From assembly GCF_004564235.1 (NCBI RefSeq), contig NZ_SOMN01000002.1, positions 276,673-340,672 on the forward strand: 64,000 nt of DNA, in the 5' to 3' direction. Under the pieces are notes generated by a model. That model was not told the DNA's origin, ran no database searches, and saw only the letters and a program-made list of their open reading frames with translations. This document shows, piece by piece, positions 32,916 through 40,905 of the stretch (position 1 is its first letter; each line of letters starts with the position of its first letter). A program made the position numbers and the translations under genes. Source of the stretch: Cohnella luojiensis (GTDB taxonomy: Bacteria; Bacillota; Bacilli; Paenibacillales; Paenibacillaceae).

Positions 32916-34071
32916 TCTTCCGCCAGCAGTACCGATCAAAGACAGCTTCCCGCAGATCGATGCTGGCTTCGCCGCTGTGCAAGATGACCTCGATAATATG
33001 CCGTTTAATATGGCACGCCAAGCTATCATTAACGGTAACTTTGATGTGGCACAGAGAGGGACGAGTTTTGTAAACCCTACTAATGGGGGCTTCCTGTTAG
33101 ATCACTGGGCGACTTTTTACACGGCTGATGGGGGTGTTCTTCCTACAACCGTTACGCACAGTCAACAGAAGTTATCACCAGGAGATATTCCTAACTCTTA
33201 CTTCTTTGATAGAACAAACGTTAATGGAGCGGGTAGTGGATTTGGCGTGTCAGCGTATTACTTCAAGGGTCAAAAAATTGAGCACGGTACTCGTTATTTG
33301 TGCGGTGCAGGGAAAAAGGTAACTGTTAGCTTCTGGGCGAGAAGCGACATTCCGGGGAAGAGAATTGCAGTAGCCATCCAGCAAACTTATGGTTCCGGAG
33401 GAAGTCCAACGGTCGGAGAAGCTTTGACTACAAGCGGTCAAATCATAACACTATCAGCCGTTTGGACTCGATATTCATTTACATTTACAACGAATACATT
33501 GGCAGGCAAAACGTTCGGAACGAATAATGACGACTATTTATGGGTTCGAATATTTTCGATGTGGGGAACCACAACAGCGACAAGCTACTTAGGTGGAGGT
33601 ACTGCCGAAACCTTCGTCGGCGCAGGAAACATCGACATCATCCAAGTCCAAGTATGTGCCGGTGACGTGGCTTTACTATATCAGCCTCGTACATTTGGGG
33701 AAGAATTGGCGCTGTGCCAGCGGTATTATGAGAAAAGTTATGATTTAGGGGTATCAATATCTTCAGCAACGGGAATTGGCGAGGTTTACTATAGCACTAG
33801 ACGTGCTGTAGCGGCTTCAACATCTGGCGTTTTGGTAAACACTGTACCGTTTAAGGTAAGGAAACGAATACCGCCAACAGTTAAACTCTATAGTCCATCC
33901 GGTACAGCAAATGCTTTAAGGGTGGACAATGTTAATGATCGGACTGGAGCGACGGCGGGTACAATTGGCGATTCCGGATTCGCTCAAGTTAACTTGGATA
34001 GTACCAGTGCAACGACTGTCGGGTTGGATTCATTGATTGAATACCAGTGGACAGCTGATGCCGAACTATAA
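32896..34071 (+). CDS. Tail fibre protein with carbohydrate-binding-like module
   Basis: The 391-residue protein has a short N-terminal attachment part (PAVPIKDSFPQIDAGFAAVQ) and then a module starting QAIINGNFDVAQRGTSF, a common opening of tail fibre proteins that carry a beta-jelly-roll (carbohydrate-binding) fold (KKVTVSFWARSDIPGKRIAV, then VQVCAGDVALLYQPRTFGEE). It probably recognises cell-wall sugar polymers of the host. AAGGAG precedes the ATG. Confidence 0.85.
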   Translation: MPNRYCNLPPAVPIKDSFPQIDAGFAAVQDDLDNMPFNMARQAIINGNFDVAQRGTSFVNPTNGGFLLDHWATFYTADGGVLPTTVTHSQQKLSPGDIPNSYFFDRTNVNGAGSGFGVSAYYFKGQKIEHGTRYLCGAGKKVTVSFWARSDIPGKRIAVAIQQTYGSGGSPTVGEALTTSGQIITLSAVWTRYSFTFTTNTLAGKTFGTNNDDYLWVRIFSMWGTTTATSYLGGGTAETFVGAGNIDIIQVQVCAGDVALLYQPRTFGEELALCQRYYEKSYDLGVSISSATGIGEVYYSTRRAVAASTSGVLVNTVPFKVRKRIPPTVKLYSPSGTANALRVDNVNDRTGATAGTIGDSGFAQVNLDSTSATTVGLDSLIEYQWTADAEL

Positions 34072-34082
34072 GGAGGTAACCC

Positions 34083-34271
34083 ATGGACGGATACAACATG
34101 TCAATTAAGTTATCCAGACCAGGAGAAAAGGGAATTCATCTCTATGTAGAAACTAATGAAAGGTGGGGATTATCAGTTTGTGTGAAATGTGGAAATACAG
34201 TAGATGCAACCGATTCTCGAAGTAAACAACCAGATAGCCAATGTCCCGACGCAGTAGCTATGAACTCTTGA
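34083..34271 (+). CDS. Small Cys-pair protein, possibly the cut-off start of a tail gene
   Basis: The 62-residue protein (MDGYNMSIKLSRPGEKGIHL) starts at ATG 34083 after AAGGAGG and holds a CVKCG pair. Its first codons share TGGACGGATACAA with the start of the gene at 35003. The frame converges on and overlaps the minus-strand gene by 14 bases. It may be an independent small gene or a product of the insertion that brought in that gene. Confidence 0.5.
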   Translation: MDGYNMSIKLSRPGEKGIHLYVETNERWGLSVCVKCGNTVDATDSRSKQPDSQCPDAVAMNS

Positions 34272-34971
34272 GTCGTGAATATGATTTTCCATTATATAAG
34301 ATTCCATAAAAATTCCAAATATCTAATGTGTCTAATACTCCCATAAAACAATTAAAGCATTTAGCAGGAGAATCATATCCGATTTTTTTGATGGCATCTA
34401 CTATTTTAAGAGCACCATTTAATGTATTGATTGGAGCATTTTGATATAAATGTTTGATAAATTTCGACTGGGTTTCACTCGCAGTTAGAAAGAAGAGAGC
34501 CAAGTTTGTAGAAACATATTTTTGATTAAGTTCATCATTAATAATTGGTGCAAAATTTTTGTTTGCCAATTCTTTTAACACACGATTTCTGTAATTGAAA
34601 AAGTAAGAAGAATCGTATCCGTGCTCGGTAAGTCTTTCTTGTACCTCTAAATCAAGAACAAGGGAACTCAAGGAACTACAGAGCATTGCTACAAATTGGT
34701 CATTAACGATATTTCCTATCTCCGGGTATGAGTTAGTCATCTGAATTCCATGGAACAACTCATGTAGAAGATTTGTTTCAAAAACATCTCCATTAAGTCT
34801 TAAAGAAAGATGAACAATAAAAGTATCGGTATTATCAATTATTGACCCAAAAGCATTTCCAGCTTCAATACTCCTAAACTCAACAGGCTTTTTAAGATTT
34901 GAATAAATTTCATTGATTATACGTTCTGTTTTTCCACTAATTTTTCTACCCAAGATTTCCAAATATATCAC
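34258..34971 (-). CDS. HExxH metallopeptidase-like cargo protein
   Basis: The 237-residue protein reads against the tail operon and is much richer in A and T than its neighbours. It contains LLHELFHGIQ, an HExxH zinc-protease motif, at about residues 88-97; the rest is helical with no recognised domain. The start is GTG 34971; a TATAAT on the minus strand at 34985-34980 lies so close that the transcript would have almost no leader. Such reversed, AT-rich genes are typical lysogen-expressed cargo. Activity and target are unknown. Confidence 0.7.
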   Translation of the reverse strand: MIYLEILGRKISGKTERIINEIYSNLKKPVEFRSIEAGNAFGSIIDNTDTFIVHLSLRLNGDVFETNLLHELFHGIQMTNSYPEIGNIVNDQFVAMLCSSLSSLVLDLEVQERLTEHGYDSSYFFNYRNRVLKELANKNFAPIINDELNQKYVSTNLALFFLTASETQSKFIKHLYQNAPINTLNGALKIVDAIKKIGYDSPAKCFNCFMGVLDTLDIWNFYGILYNGKSYSRLKSS

Positions 34972-35002
34972 CCCAAAAGATTATACCACGGAGGCGAATA
35001 AG

Positions 35003-35575
35003 TTGGACGGATACAAGCACTATATAAGAATTAACGAAGCCGGGATTATCGTCCACGGCTTTTCTTCTGCTTTTGAAGAGCCGAGGGAAGGCGATATCCT
35101 TGTTGAATCAGATGCAGGAAGACACTTCAACTTTATGCTAATCGACGGACAAGGCAATTCCATCTATAAATGGGATGGCACGCAAATGGTCGAGCGCACA
35201 GCGGACGAAATTTATCCGCTAAGTTATTGGAAGCAGAAAAAAATTGGTATCTTTACGAGTCAGAGAGATTTAGAAGTCCAAGCAGGATTTCTTACCAATG
35301 CCGTAGCGTCAACTCCTAATATCCAAATGGGATATGATCCAGTTGATAAAAATAACTATCAGTCGTTGGCTACCATGCTAAACCTTGATCCGACAATATC
35401 TAGTGTGCCGTTTTTAACGGGAATTGGGATGGTTACATTTACCCGTGATGAATTCATTCAAGTGATTAAGGATGCCTATAATCACGAAAGTTCCTTGGTG
35501 TATAAGTGTCTGACCTTGAAAGCACAGATAGAAGCCGCAGCGGATAAACAATCGTTAGATTCTATCGTATGGTGA
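35003..35575 (+). CDS. Tail fibre accessory protein (XkdW/DUF4376-like)
   Basis: The 190-residue protein starts at TTG 35003 after CGGAGG (the open frame reaches back to 34913 inside the antisense gene). It begins LDGYKHYIRINEAGIIVHGF, and the last part (TRDEFIQVIKDAYNHESSLV, then LKAQIEAAADKQSLDSI) is the helical tail seen in fibre-assembly or fibre-adhesin accessory proteins. Its role is inferred from position and style. Confidence 0.68.
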   Translation: MDGYKHYIRINEAGIIVHGFSSAFEEPREGDILVESDAGRHFNFMLIDGQGNSIYKWDGTQMVERTADEIYPLSYWKQKKIGIFTSQRDLEVQAGFLTNAVASTPNIQMGYDPVDKNNYQSLATMLNLDPTISSVPFLTGIGMVTFTRDEFIQVIKDAYNHESSLVYKCLTLKAQIEAAADKQSLDSIVW

Positions 35576-35579
35576 TCGT

Positions 35580-35792
35580 ATGAAACAGTACGTTTGGAAT
35601 CTATTAATCTCCATCGACCAGCTAGCGAATACGTTGCTAGGCGGATCCCCTGACGAGACGATCTCATCCAGGATGGGCAAACGTGCAATAAAAGGAGATC
35701 GGCTTGGCAGGCTTATTTGCAGGTTCTTAGATTTGTTCGATAAAGGACATTGCAAAAAGTCCATCGAGGAAGATGAAGGGCGTCCTCTGTGA
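35580..35792 (+). CDS. Small conserved phage protein before the lysis genes
   Basis: The 70-residue protein (MKQYVWNLLISIDQLANTLL, then GGSPDETISSRMGKRA) is of a type I know from phages near lysis and tail genes, with a short hydrophobic N-terminal segment and basic middle. No function is known. It begins 4 bases after the preceding gene. Confidence 0.68.
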   Translation: MKQYVWNLLISIDQLANTLLGGSPDETISSRMGKRAIKGDRLGRLICRFLDLFDKGHCKKSIEEDEGRPL

Positions 35793-35868
35793 CGCTTACG
35801 GACGATTATACGCAGTAACAACAAGGGCTCCGCTTCGGCAGGGCTCTTTAATTTGAGGAGGTGGGCGA

Positions 35869-36132
35869 TTGTCAGGGAATGAAGCGCAAGTATTAGCAGA
35901 CATCCGTGAACGGATGGTCCGGGTAGAGACTAAAATCGACGCGATGACGGATGTAAAAGCGACAGCCGATATAGCAAAGGACATCGCCCAGGAGGCTCAC
36001 ATATCTGTCAGGTCGGCTCATCATCGAATTGATCGAATTGATAAGATCATTAATTGGGTAGGTACAACCATAATCGGAGCAATCATATTAGCAGCGGTTG
36101 CTTTTATCCTCAAAGGAGGTCTAACACAATAA
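35869..36132 (+). CDS. xhlA: XhlA-type hemolysin/holin accessory protein
   Basis: The 87-residue protein starts at TTG 35869 after GAGGAGGTGG. It has a coiled-coil N-terminal part (LADIRERMVRVETKIDAMTD) and one C-terminal membrane span (WVGTTIIGAIILAAVAFILK), the layout of XhlA. With the holin it helps membrane permeabilisation at lysis. The stop overlaps the holin start. Confidence 0.87.
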   Translation: MSGNEAQVLADIRERMVRVETKIDAMTDVKATADIAKDIAQEAHISVRSAHHRIDRIDKIINWVGTTIIGAIILAAVAFILKGGLTQ

Positions 36133-36353
36133 TGGAAAACGAGATCCTGCAGCTGGCCGCACTTGTTGCGGCTTATGTTGGCGTTTGTAAGGGCTTTGGT
36201 TTGAAAGATAAATGGACTCATCCAGCGGCGCTTCTTGTGGCCGCTATTTTTGTGCTCGTTCCTAATGCTGTCCAGGACAAGATCACGCTGATTTCAATTG
36301 TTGGGCTGACGGCGAGCGGGGCGTACCAGTACGTCAAGAAGAGGGTGGATTAA
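36132..36353 (+). CDS. Phage holin
   Basis: The 73-residue protein (MENEILQLAALVAAYVGVCK) has two predicted membrane segments (ILQLAALVAAYVGVCKGFG and AALLVAAIFVLVPNAV) and a basic C-terminus YVKKRVD. The ATG at 36132 overlaps the XhlA stop codon; AAAGGAGG lies upstream. It lies directly before the amidase, completing the lysis cassette. Confidence 0.87.
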   Translation: MENEILQLAALVAAYVGVCKGFGLKDKWTHPAALLVAAIFVLVPNAVQDKITLISIVGLTASGAYQYVKKRVD

Positions 36354-36358
36354 AAGAC

Positions 36359-37117
36359 ATGGCAAAACTAATAGCCCTATGTGACGGACACGGAATGGAG
36401 ACGGCGGGCAAGCGGACGCCGCTCCTTCCGAACGGAGTTGTAATGCGAGAGAACGAATTTAATAGGCGCGTCGTGGCGCTTCTGGACGTTCACCTTAAGC
36501 GTTGTGGCTTCCGAACGTTGTTAGTGGCTCAGACGGACGTCGACACGCCATTAAGGGCAAGGACGGACGCGGCCAATGCGGCGAAAGCGGATCTGTATCT
36601 ATCCGTTCACGCAAATGCATTCGGCGCCGGCGGGCTTAACAGTGTACGGGGCATCGAGACGTTCCATCGCCTTGGCAGTGTCGAGGGTGCGAAAGCGGCA
36701 GTCACCCTCCATCGATCATTACTCGGCGGAACGAAGCTCCCGAATCGCGGAGTAAAGACCGCAGACTTTCATGTGCTTCGGGAAACGAGAATGCCGGCTG
36801 TTCTGGTGGAGTGCGGATTCATGACGAACGTCGAGGAAGCGGCCCTGTTGCGATCGGAGGCGTATCGAGTTGAATGCGCTGAGGAGTTGGCGCGAGGGGT
36901 ATGTGAATACTTCGGATTGCCGTTTGTTCGTGAGGCTAAAACTAATCCGGTGGAGCCGGCGGTTAAGATGGATCCTAAAGATGCCAACCATATTATCGAT
37001 AGCTTCGTTCGTCCTAGTCGTGCGGACGCGTTGAAAAAGGGAGATCAAGCCGGAGCTGCTGAAGCGCATCGACTAGCGAACGAGCTGCGGAAAGCATCGG
37101 GACAACCGACTCAATAG
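36359..37117 (+). CDS. N-acetylmuramoyl-L-alanine amidase endolysin (Amidase_3)
   Basis: The 252-residue enzyme has the zinc ligands and catalytic Glu of Amidase_3: His in CDGHGMET, Glu in ENEFNRRV, His in YLSVHANA and Glu in AVLVECGFMTN. The catalytic domain covers about residues 1-185; the C-terminal 60 residues form a helical segment (DANHIIDSFVRPSRADALKK) probably for cell-wall attachment. It cuts the amide bond between muramic acid and L-alanine to release virions. There is no signal peptide, so it depends on the holin. Confidence 0.95.
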   Translation: MAKLIALCDGHGMETAGKRTPLLPNGVVMRENEFNRRVVALLDVHLKRCGFRTLLVAQTDVDTPLRARTDAANAAKADLYLSVHANAFGAGGLNSVRGIETFHRLGSVEGAKAAVTLHRSLLGGTKLPNRGVKTADFHVLRETRMPAVLVECGFMTNVEEAALLRSEAYRVECAEELARGVCEYFGLPFVREAKTNPVEPAVKMDPKDANHIIDSFVRPSRADALKKGDQAGAAEAHRLANELRKASGQPTQ

Positions 37118-37122
37118 TGATT

Positions 37123-37160
37123 AGTCCGGGGGCTTCGGCTCTCGGGCTATTTTCATTTCC
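37123..37160 (+). terminator. Terminator after the endolysin gene
   Basis: AGTCCGGG (37123-37130) pairs with CTCGGGCT (37141-37148) with G-T pairs, followed by ATTTTCATTTCC and a T-run at 37162-37168. It probably ends the late operon. Confidence 0.6.
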
Positions 37161-37273
37161 TGTTTTTTCCTTTTTAACTCTCAATTATACTATCGAAATA
37201 TTTATAATATCAGTCTACAAATTCCTGATTTTCCCTTGTAGTATTGGTTTATTACATTAGAGGAGAGATTCTA

Positions 37274-38248
37274 TTGAAAAAGATTATTGGTTTCGCATTA
37301 AGTCTTATGATTTTATTCTTGATCGTACCGTTCGGTTCATCTAGTGCATATTCTGGAGGGGCACTTGATGGAAAGGTATTGCAGATCGGAACTTCCTTTA
37401 CAACAAATACTTCTTCTACTGATTTAATAACTGACGGGGATGAAGGAACCTCTATTACAGTTGCGCCTGGTCAATATGTATGGTATGCGTTTAATTCAGG
37501 TGAATTAGCGAAAATTACTCACTATCAGTTAAAAGCATCGGGAACAACTCTTGATATTAAATATGTAAGACTAGATGGTACGAGTGCGGTATATCACAGT
37601 ACCCCTATTTCCACGGGGGTGAAAACATCACACAACAGCACTTATAACGATATAGTTAAAGTGGGTTTTCAGAATACCGGGTCAACTGCTATAAATGTAT
37701 TTGAATTTGATTTATTTGTTATTTTTCAAGAAACTGTACCGGCAGCACCTAGCAGTTTGATTGCTATTGGTATGAATGATGCAATACAGCTTTCATGGAA
37801 TCCGGTATCTAATGCAACTAATTATTCTATTAAACGTTCTATTATAGCTGGCGGGCCCTATGAAGTAATTGCAACAAATATAACTGGAACTTCTTATTTA
37901 GATTCAAACGTTGTTCATGGAGAAACTTATTATTATGTGGTATCTGCTCAAAATACGGTAGGAAATAGTGGGGATTCAAATGAGGCATCTGCAAAACTAA
38001 TTACGCTTGGCCGTGGAATCTTGACAATCACAATGTCAAATGGACTGGAAAAAGAATATGACCTTTCAATACCTGAAATCAATGCCTTCATCGATTGGTA
38101 TGATGCCAAGGATGTAGGATCTGGACCGGCTAAGTACAAATTCATTAAGACCTGGAACAAGGGTCCGTTTAAGACTCGTACAGAATACGTAATCTTCGAT
38201 AAGATCCTCACATTCGATGTTGATGAGTATGATGTTGTTACACCTTAA
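37274..38248 (+). CDS. Secreted fibronectin type III protein, likely lysogen cargo
   Basis: The protein of about 324 residues starts at TTG 37274 after GGAGAG and has a signal peptide (MKKIIGFALSLMILFLIVPF then SSAYS). Residues about 60-150 form a beta-rich domain; about 160-250 are a fibronectin type III module (PAAPSSLIAIGMNDAIQLSW, then YYVVSAQNTVGNSGDSNEAS). The C-terminal part (ISDW-like helices, KYKFIKTWNKGPFKTRTEYV) is unknown. It lies after the lysis genes, is AT-rich and has its own terminator, the usual site of genes expressed by the lysogen. It could modify the cell surface. Confidence 0.78.
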   Translation: MKKIIGFALSLMILFLIVPFGSSSAYSGGALDGKVLQIGTSFTTNTSSTDLITDGDEGTSITVAPGQYVWYAFNSGELAKITHYQLKASGTTLDIKYVRLDGTSAVYHSTPISTGVKTSHNSTYNDIVKVGFQNTGSTAINVFEFDLFVIFQETVPAAPSSLIAIGMNDAIQLSWNPVSNATNYSIKRSIIAGGPYEVIATNITGTSYLDSNVVHGETYYYVVSAQNTVGNSGDSNEASAKLITLGRGILTITMSNGLEKEYDLSIPEINAFIDWYDAKDVGSGPAKYKFIKTWNKGPFKTRTEYVIFDKILTFDVDEYDVVTP

Positions 38249-38311
38249 TTGGATGTTTACATTTTCTGGACGAACTGATATACTCTAAACAAATCCGAAA
38301 GCATCGGTTAA

Positions 38312-38348
38312 AAATGGCCCAAAGCGGAAGCACCGCCAAGGGCCATTT
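38312..38348. terminator. Bidirectional terminator between convergent genes
   Basis: AAATGGCCC (38312-38320) and GGGCCATTT (38340-38348) form a 9-bp stem, with an inner GCGG/CCGC pairing in the loop. A-rich and T-rich flanks exist on both sides, so it can end the secreted-protein gene and the ligase gene. Confidence 0.75.
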
Positions 38349-38353
38349 CTATT

Positions 38354-39205
38354 TTAAATAACAAATTCCACAAACTCCGGTGAACGCAGCATCCCCGATC
38401 GATACCAATTCCTAAACCGAACCCGAGCTTTAATGCCGGGCTTCACATATACAAAGTTACGATCCTCGCCAGTTAAAATGCTCTTTGATACCCCGTAGAA
38501 TGCTTTCTTGTGCTCTGGCGGTACATAGAGATCAATCATCCCAACTGGTCGACCTTGTTCCTGCAGAAGCCATCCGAACTGATTCTTCCGGTACCCCGCG
38601 ATATGAAAGTCGGCGTAAGAGTAATTGATTACTTTAATCCAGTCACCGTTTTTCCTGCCAACATACTTACTCTGGATCCGCTTGGCTACAATCCCCTCCA
38701 ACTTCTTTTCCTTTATGGCGTTGAACATGGATATGCCGGCGCCGCGGATCGATATTACGAGACTGAAATGTTTATTCTCCTCAAGCACTCGGGATAGAAT
38801 CGCCTTACGTTCTGGCAGCGGCTTACTGCGCAAATCTTCTCCCTTATAACGAAGTATATCGAATGCAAAAAATATTACTGGTTGCCGGACCATTGCCTGC
38901 ATAATGGCCATCGGCTTACGGGTCATGAATCGCTGTTGAATAAGTTCAAAGTCAATAGACCCAGTTTCAGGATCTATACAAGCAACTTCGCCGTCAAGGA
39001 CCGCACCGGAGTTATCTTCTATCGGTACGTTGTGCAACTCTGGATATTGCTGAGTCACATCAGTTCTATGCCTAGTAAAGAGTTGAGTCTTGCCTTTGTT
39101 CAAGGATATGATCATTCGATGCCCATCGATCTTAGGCTCGAATATGTACCTCTCATCATCGAATGGCGTTTCTCTCTTTTCCAGAAGCATTGGTTCAATA
39201 AACAT
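38354..39205 (-). CDS. ATP-dependent DNA ligase
   Basis: The 283-residue enzyme has the ATP-ligase motifs: I (FEPKIDGHRM, adenylated Lys near residue 25), III (VLDGEVACID), IIIa (FFAFDILRYKG), IV (KLEGIVAKR) and V (GDWIKVINY), followed by a short OB-fold. It resembles the ligase domain of LigD and its single-domain relatives in Firmicutes. It is reversed relative to the phage late genes and next to a LexA-controlled operon, so it may be repair cargo. It lacks nuclease and primase domains. Confidence 0.93.
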   Translation of the reverse strand: MFIEPMLLEKRETPFDDERYIFEPKIDGHRMIISLNKGKTQLFTRHRTDVTQQYPELHNVPIEDNSGAVLDGEVACIDPETGSIDFELIQQRFMTRKPMAIMQAMVRQPVIFFAFDILRYKGEDLRSKPLPERKAILSRVLEENKHFSLVISIRGAGISMFNAIKEKKLEGIVAKRIQSKYVGRKNGDWIKVINYSYADFHIAGYRKNQFGWLLQEQGRPVGMIDLYVPPEHKKAFYGVSKSILTGEDRNFVYVKPGIKARVRFRNWYRSGMLRSPEFVEFVI

Positions 39206-39327
39206 GGAGCATCCCGCCTTTCCCCCTTTAATTGTAGCATCGGAGAATGACGAATTAACCCGGTAAGTTTATGCATAGGAGGAAACCAGGGGAAGCATAA
39301 TACGCGGTAAAACTGGAGGTGAAATTT

Positions 39328-39384
39328 ATGGCAATGATCGCAATAGAAATCATTTCCAAATCTCGACTGTTTGTCCATACATAA
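39328..39384 (+). CDS. Possible 18-residue peptide with a strong ribosome site
   Basis: CTGGAGGTG is followed 6 bases later by an ATG that opens an 18-codon frame (MAMIAIEIISKSRLFVHT). No other gene lies between 39206 and 39486. It may be a real small peptide, a leader, or the remnant of a deleted gene. Confidence 0.25.
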   Translation: MAMIAIEIISKSRLFVHT

Positions 39385-39486
39385 AAGCCTCGTTTATCAA
39401 TTTGACATCCACAACTACCCCTCCGATCTTACTCGCTCTGTTTTCGACAACAAACTCCAATTTCCTTTATTTAGGAACACAAACCC

Positions 39487-39529
39487 CTTGATAAGAACAT
39501 ATGTTTGCACTATAATCAGAACAAACGTT
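39487..39529 (+). promoter_or_regulatory. SOS promoter with two LexA boxes
   Basis: The promoter is TTGATA (39487-39492), 17 bases, TATAAT (39510-39515). A LexA box with one mismatch, GAAC-ATAT-GTTT, covers 39494-39505 in the spacer, and a perfect core GAAC-AAAC-GTTC covers 39518-39529 across the start site. These match the Gram-positive GAAC-N4-GTTC form. The three following small genes should be induced by DNA damage. Confidence 0.82.
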
Positions 39530-39548
39530 CTTATTGGAGGCGAACAAC

Positions 39549-39749
39549 GTGTCAATTGAGAAGTGCATCGGTCGAATCGTAGATATTATTTACCAGGATA
39601 GCAAAGGTATCATCACGAAGCGTCAGATCAACGTATACCGCATTGCAGATGGTAAGGTAAGGGCATTCGATACGGCGAAGCAGTCGTTCCGATCACTTAG
39701 CATTTCTGGCATACTGGCCATTCAACCGGTGGGTCGTTATGTCGGTTAA
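39549..39749 (+). CDS. Small WYL-like beta-barrel protein, first gene of the SOS operon
   Basis: The 66-residue protein starts at GTG 39549 after TTGGAGGC. Its sequence (IGRIVDIIYQDSKGIITKRQ, then VRAFDTAKQSFRSLSISGIL, then AIQPV) looks like a stand-alone WYL-type ligand-binding SH3-like barrel, without the usual DNA-binding part. A role as regulator or sensor of nucleic acid is suggested by WYL proteins generally; this is an inference. Confidence 0.65.
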   Translation: MSIEKCIGRIVDIIYQDSKGIITKRQINVYRIADGKVRAFDTAKQSFRSLSISGILAIQPVGRYVG

Positions 39750-40152
39750 TATGAAGCCAATTGCCGGCCGCGCATCCATTGAAGAGCTGACCATGATACG
39801 TGATTTTATTATGCTCCCGCACATGCTTACAATGAGCGACAAGAGTCTTCAAGATATCCGTCGCTCCTCAAATATCTTGAAGAGATACTTCGAGAAATTC
39901 ATTCAATTGGTTATGGACCGGATCACGAAGGATCTGATGAAGGTTCGGCGGGAACTCGCGCAGCGGGGGATAAAAGTATTCGATGACGAGTCAGTGGACG
40001 GAATTATTTATCATGGGTATTCGTGCCGTGGGTACCAGGATAGGTTCGGCATTATGAGGGAGACCCTGAGAGCGGAGATTAGCTTCCGATTGGCGAAGTA
40101 CTCCTCGGAAGTACTTAAAAACGAATCAAGCATGGAGGGGCGTAAATGCTAG
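39739..40152 (+). CDS. Unknown protein in the SOS operon
   Basis: The 137-residue protein (MSVNMKPIAGRASIEELTMI) is mostly helical with many Arg and Lys residues (IRRSSNILKRYFEKFIQLVM, then DRITKDLMKVRRELAQRGIK). It overlaps the WYL-like gene by 11 bases and the next gene by 7, so the three are translated together. I do not recognise the family; proteins of this size and look occur near phage ends in Bacilli. Confidence 0.62.
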   Translation: MSVNMKPIAGRASIEELTMIRDFIMLPHMLTMSDKSLQDIRRSSNILKRYFEKFIQLVMDRITKDLMKVRRELAQRGIKVFDDESVDGIIYHGYSCRGYQDRFGIMRETLRAEISFRLAKYSSEVLKNESSMEGRKC

Positions 40153-40394
40153 ACGATACATCACGCAAGTTACTGCGGATCCTAGACAGTCACTCCTACG
40201 TTCCAGCGATCGCTGAGCTGGCACGCAAAGCAGGTCGTAAGCAGTGGCAGATCAAGAAGGCGCTTAAGGATCTTGCTGATAAAGACCATATCGATTACGA
40301 TCCAAATCGGCATCACGAGCTTAAGGTTGTTCTAGCGTGGGAGATAGACCCGATTATTCCGCAACAGACCTTGAAATGGTGGGAACATGATTAA
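40146..40394 (+). CDS. Winged-helix DNA-binding-like protein in the SOS operon
   Basis: The 82-residue protein (LLRILDSHSYVPAIAELARK, then QWQIKKALKDLADKDHIDYD) has the shape of a winged helix-turn-helix. It ends the LexA-controlled operon and is followed by a terminator. It may regulate the induction pathway of the prophage. Confidence 0.65.
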   Translation: MLDDTSRKLLRILDSHSYVPAIAELARKAGRKQWQIKKALKDLADKDHIDYDPNRHHELKVVLAWEIDPIIPQQTLKWWEHD

Positions 40395-40420
40395 ACCCCG
40401 TTGTGTCCGGGTTTTTGTTT
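40393..40420 (+). terminator. Terminator of the SOS operon
   Basis: AAACCC (40393-40398) pairs with GGGTTT (40409-40414) and a T-run TTTGTTTTC follows. It overlaps the stop codon of the winged-helix gene. The stretch from 40421 to 40598 holds no gene I can support. Confidence 0.65.
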
Positions 40421-40598
40421 TCTCATCAAAAGTTTACATATGAGGAAATTATAGTTGGAATCAACCAGTGATTCTATATCCAAAATATTCCTTTACATTA
40501 TTCGACAGCATTCGACTTGTAGATGGGGTTAAATTAAATTAACCTAGAGCATTTTGCTCTAAACATTCCGGGGGAGGTGCGGCACTTAGTCCGCTTGT

Positions 40599-40814
40599 TT
40601 ACTTTCTTTTAAACCCCTCATAAAGATCCCTAAAGTCGCAGCCAAGAAGTTCTTCCGCGATATAAATATCTTCTGGCTTCATGGTTCTTTCATTTGCACA
40701 GAAATGGGATATCATTCGTTGGGGTCGACCTGATCTACGAGCGTATTCGGATTGGGTCCAACCCTTAGCCTCGATCAACTCGGAAAGCAAACACCTCCCA
40801 CGGGAGATGTTCAT
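40599..40814 (-). CDS. Small XRE-family HTH protein near attR
   Basis: The 71-residue protein (LLSELIEAKGWTQSEYARRS, then GRPQRMISHFCANERTMKP) is a helix-turn-helix of Cro/CI type. The start at 40814 is chosen for its AAGGAG on the minus strand; the frame is open back to 40943. It is divergent from the gene at 40906. It may control that gene or act as a second prophage regulator. Confidence 0.72.
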   Translation of the reverse strand: MNISRGRCLLSELIEAKGWTQSEYARRSGRPQRMISHFCANERTMKPEDIYIAEELLGCDFRDLYEGFKRK

Positions 40815-40905
40815 ATGTATCCACTTACTCCTTATATTTTTACTTCTTAAATTATAACATTGAAGCGAATTGTTTTCGATATTTTCTATTGATGGGGGTG
40901 GGAAC

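Noticed and set aside
35820..35860. Terminator between the small protein gene and XhlA
   Set aside because: GGGCTC occurs twice in direct rather than inverted order here, so no convincing stem forms.
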